Part shown: positions 62,461-64,000 of the stretch, piece after piece | Layout of the letters: every line of letters starts with the position of its first letter | Numbering within the stretch: position 1 is the stretch's first letter | Assembly: GCA_944385445.1 (NCBI GenBank) | Contig: CALWXF010000004.1 | Coordinates: 48,052-112,051 of the forward strand | Direction: 5' to 3' | Source of the DNA: an uncultured Oscillospiraceae bacterium | GTDB taxonomy: Bacteria; Bacillota; Clostridia; Oscillospirales; Oscillospiraceae | Length of the DNA stretch: 64,000 nucleotides | Made by a program: the position numbers and the translations under genes | The notes under the pieces: model-generated | The model's input: the letters and a program-made list of their open reading frames with translations, nothing else | The model's database searches: none | What the model was told of the DNA's origin: nothing

Positions 62461-63891
62461 ATGAAGAACACCGAGAAAACCATGGAGAAGATTGTAAACC
62501 TGTGTAAGGGACGCGGCTTCATCTTCTCCGGCTCTGAGATCTACGGCGGCCTGGCCAACACTTGGGACTACGGCCCCCTGGGCGTGGAGCTGAAGAACAA
62601 CGTCAAGAAGGCCTGGTGGAAGAAGTTCGTCCAGGAGAACCCCTACAACGTGGGTCTGGACTGCGCCATCCTCATGAATCCCCAGGTGTGGGTGGCCTCC
62701 GGCCACGTGGGCGGCTTCTCCGACCCCCTCATGGACTGCAAGGAGTGCAAGGAGCGCTTCCGTGCCGACAAGGTCATTGAGGACTGGTGCCAGGAGAACC
62801 ATTTTGAGCTGGGCAAGCCCGTGGACGCCATGAGCCAGGCTGAGATGAAGGCCTTTGTGGACGAGCACCAGATCCCCTGCCCCTCCTGCGGCAAGCACAA
62901 CTGGACCGATATCCGCCAGTTCAACCTGATGTTCAAGACCTTCCAGGGTGTCACCGAGGACGCCAAGAACACCGTGTATCTGCGCCCCGAGACCGCTCAG
63001 GGCATCTTCGTCAACTTCCAGAACGTCCAGCGTACCACCCGCCGCAAGCTGCCCTTTGGTGTCTGCCAGATCGGCAAGTCCTTCCGCAACGAGATCACCC
63101 CCGGCAACTTCACCTTCCGTACCCGTGAGTTTGAGCAGATGGAGCTGGAGTTCTTCTGCACCCCCGGCACCGAGCTGGAGTGGTTTGCCTACTGGAAAGA
63201 CTTCTGCCACAAGTGGCTGCTGGACCTGGGCGTGAAGGACGAGAATCTGCGCCTGCGGGACCACGACCCCGAGGAGCTCTCCCACTACTCCAACGCCACC
63301 ACCGACTTCGAGTTCGTCTTCCCCTTCGGCTGGGGCGAGCTGTGGGGCGTGGCCAGCCGCACCAACTTCGACCTCACCGCCCACCAGAACACCTCCGGCA
63401 AGGATATGACCTACTTCGACCAGGAGAAGAACGAGCACTATATCCCCTACGTCATTGAGCCCTCTCTGGGCGCTGACCGTGTGACTCTGGCCTTCCTGGT
63501 GGATGCCTACGACGAGGAAGTGGTGGGTCAGGACAAAAACGGCAAGGACGACGTGCGCACCGTGCTGCGCCTCCACCCCGCTCTGGCCCCCTACAAGGTG
63601 GCCGTGCTGCCCCTGTCCAAGAAGCTGTCTGACAAGGGCCGTGAGATTCAGGCCGAGCTGTCCAAGTACTTCATGGTGGACTTCGACGACGCCGGCTCCA
63701 TCGGCAAGCGCTACCGCCGCCAGGACGAGATCGGCACCCCCTACTGTGTCACCGTGGACTTCCAGACCGTGGGCAGCGACACCGAGGAGGCCGACCACGC
63801 CGTCACCATCCGGGACCGTGACACCATGGAGCAGGTGCGGGTGCCCATTTCTGAGCTGAAGGCCTGGCTGGATGCCAAGCTGGCTTACTAA
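62461..63891 (+). CDS. glyS: Glycine--tRNA ligase, single-chain (eukaryote-like) type
   Basis: 476 residues of the alpha2-type class II enzyme. N-terminal [25 protein letters not shown], zinc-type cysteines CKECKERF (about 97-104) and CPSCGKHNW (about 141-149), motif 2 region [21 protein letters not shown] and C-terminal anticodon domain from about residue 370. The start ATG 62461 follows AAAGGAG; a GTG three codons earlier overlaps that site. Regulated by the T-box upstream. Confidence 0.97.
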   Translation: MKNTEKTMEKIVNLCKGRGFIFSGSEIYGGLANTWDYGPLGVELKNNVKKAWWKKFVQENPYNVGLDCAILMNPQVWVASGHVGGFSDPLMDCKECKERFRADKVIEDWCQENHFELGKPVDAMSQAEMKAFVDEHQIPCPSCGKHNWTDIRQFNLMFKTFQGVTEDAKNTVYLRPETAQGIFVNFQNVQRTTRRKLPFGVCQIGKSFRNEITPGNFTFRTREFEQMELEFFCTPGTELEWFAYWKDFCHKWLLDLGVKDENLRLRDHDPEELSHYSNATTDFEFVFPFGWGELWGVASRTNFDLTAHQNTSGKDMTYFDQEKNEHYIPYVIEPSLGADRVTLAFLVDAYDEEVVGQDKNGKDDVRTVLRLHPALAPYKVAVLPLSKKLSDKGREIQAELSKYFMVDFDDAGSIGKRYRRQDEIGTPYCVTVDFQTVGSDTEEADHAVTIRDRDTMEQVRVPISELKAWLDAKLAY

Positions 63892-63929
63892 GACAAACAT
63901 CTTCAAAAAAGACCGGGAGACGGTGTGAT

Positions 63930-63985
63930 ATGCTCCCTCTATGAGAGACAGTGAAATAAAACACTGTCAATCATGGAGGGAGCAT
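63930..63985 (+). promoter_or_regulatory. Hairpin covering the ribosome-binding site of the next gene
   Basis: ATGCTCCCTC/GAGGGAGCAT and GACAGTG/CACTGTC with an 8-base A/T loop. GGAGGG (63975-63980), the likely ribosome-binding site of the following start codon, is in the 3' arm. Confidence 0.5.
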
Positions 63986-63989
63986 TGTT

Positions 63990-64000
63990 ATGCCATACAA
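63990..64000 (+). CDS. Start of an unidentified gene (cut by window edge)
   Basis: Only ATGCCATACAA (Met-Pro-Tyr) is inside the window, 10 bp after GGAGGG. No identification is possible. A shielded ribosome-binding site behind a palindrome is common at transposase genes, so a mobile element is one possibility. Confidence 0.35.

Overview
This 64-kb window is the replication-origin region of a GC-rich, low-GC-lineage (Firmicutes) anaerobe. The gene set (Spo0J/Soj/Noc, RemB, RicT, DarA, DivIVA, SepF, Hfq next to MiaA, single-chain GlyS behind a T-box, a BMP/NupO-type nucleoside transporter) and the repeat types point to a gut Oscillospiraceae member (Flavonifractor/Intestinimonas-like). The genus is an inference; nothing in the sequence fixes it. 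I found no rRNA, tRNA, CRISPR array or prophage.

Layout. 1-3.1 kb (minus): purine salvage and uptake (xpt, a BMP lipoprotein and a cut-off ABC ATPase). 3.3-16.1 kb (plus): yitT, noc, two parS sites around parA-parB, serS, mscL, rsmG, a MinD-like ATPase, an MgsA-like protein, hisS and aspS. 17.3-28.3 kb (minus): pcp, rnhA, then the replication cluster read dnaA-dnaN-S4 protein-recF-remB-gyrB-gyrA. 28.3-28.9 kb: AT-rich divergent region between dnaA and rpmH, the likely origin together with the dnaA-dnaN gap. 28.9-37.3 kb (plus): rpmH-rnpA-yidD-yidC-khpB, then yaaO-darA-holB-ricT and a HAD phosphatase. 37.6-44.5 kb: one 2299-residue secreted multidomain beta-galactosidase. 45.1-51.6 kb (minus): an AT-richer GNAT/small-protein pair, then mnmA-miaA-hfq-HlyD-like-PLP protein-sepF-divIVA. 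52.6-63.9 kb: mobA-like, MATE, PBP2, MreD, miaB, an LTA-synthase-like sulfatase and glyS.

The most unusual content is between the genes. Almost every long intergenic gap holds copies of a modular element of about 540 bp (family A: six complete copies, four shortened ones and one end fragment). Each complete copy joins one X arm and one Y arm in inverted orientation, and its hairpin stems change sequence in a compensated way from copy to copy. A second family of about 55-bp two-hairpin repeats (B, about 20 copies), a stop-codon-associated repeat (C), a tandem TGTGGAA motif (D) and IS6-like ends near gyrA fill much of the rest. A 214-bp segment is present identically at 18.4 and 57.4 kb, on both sides of the origin.

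Points for a second look among the genes: the MgsA-like protein lacks the residues matching catalytic Asp71 and His98 of E. coli MgsA; the MobA-like protein has Asn at the usual metal-binding Asp; and the parABS block is separated from its usual neighbours and points towards the origin.
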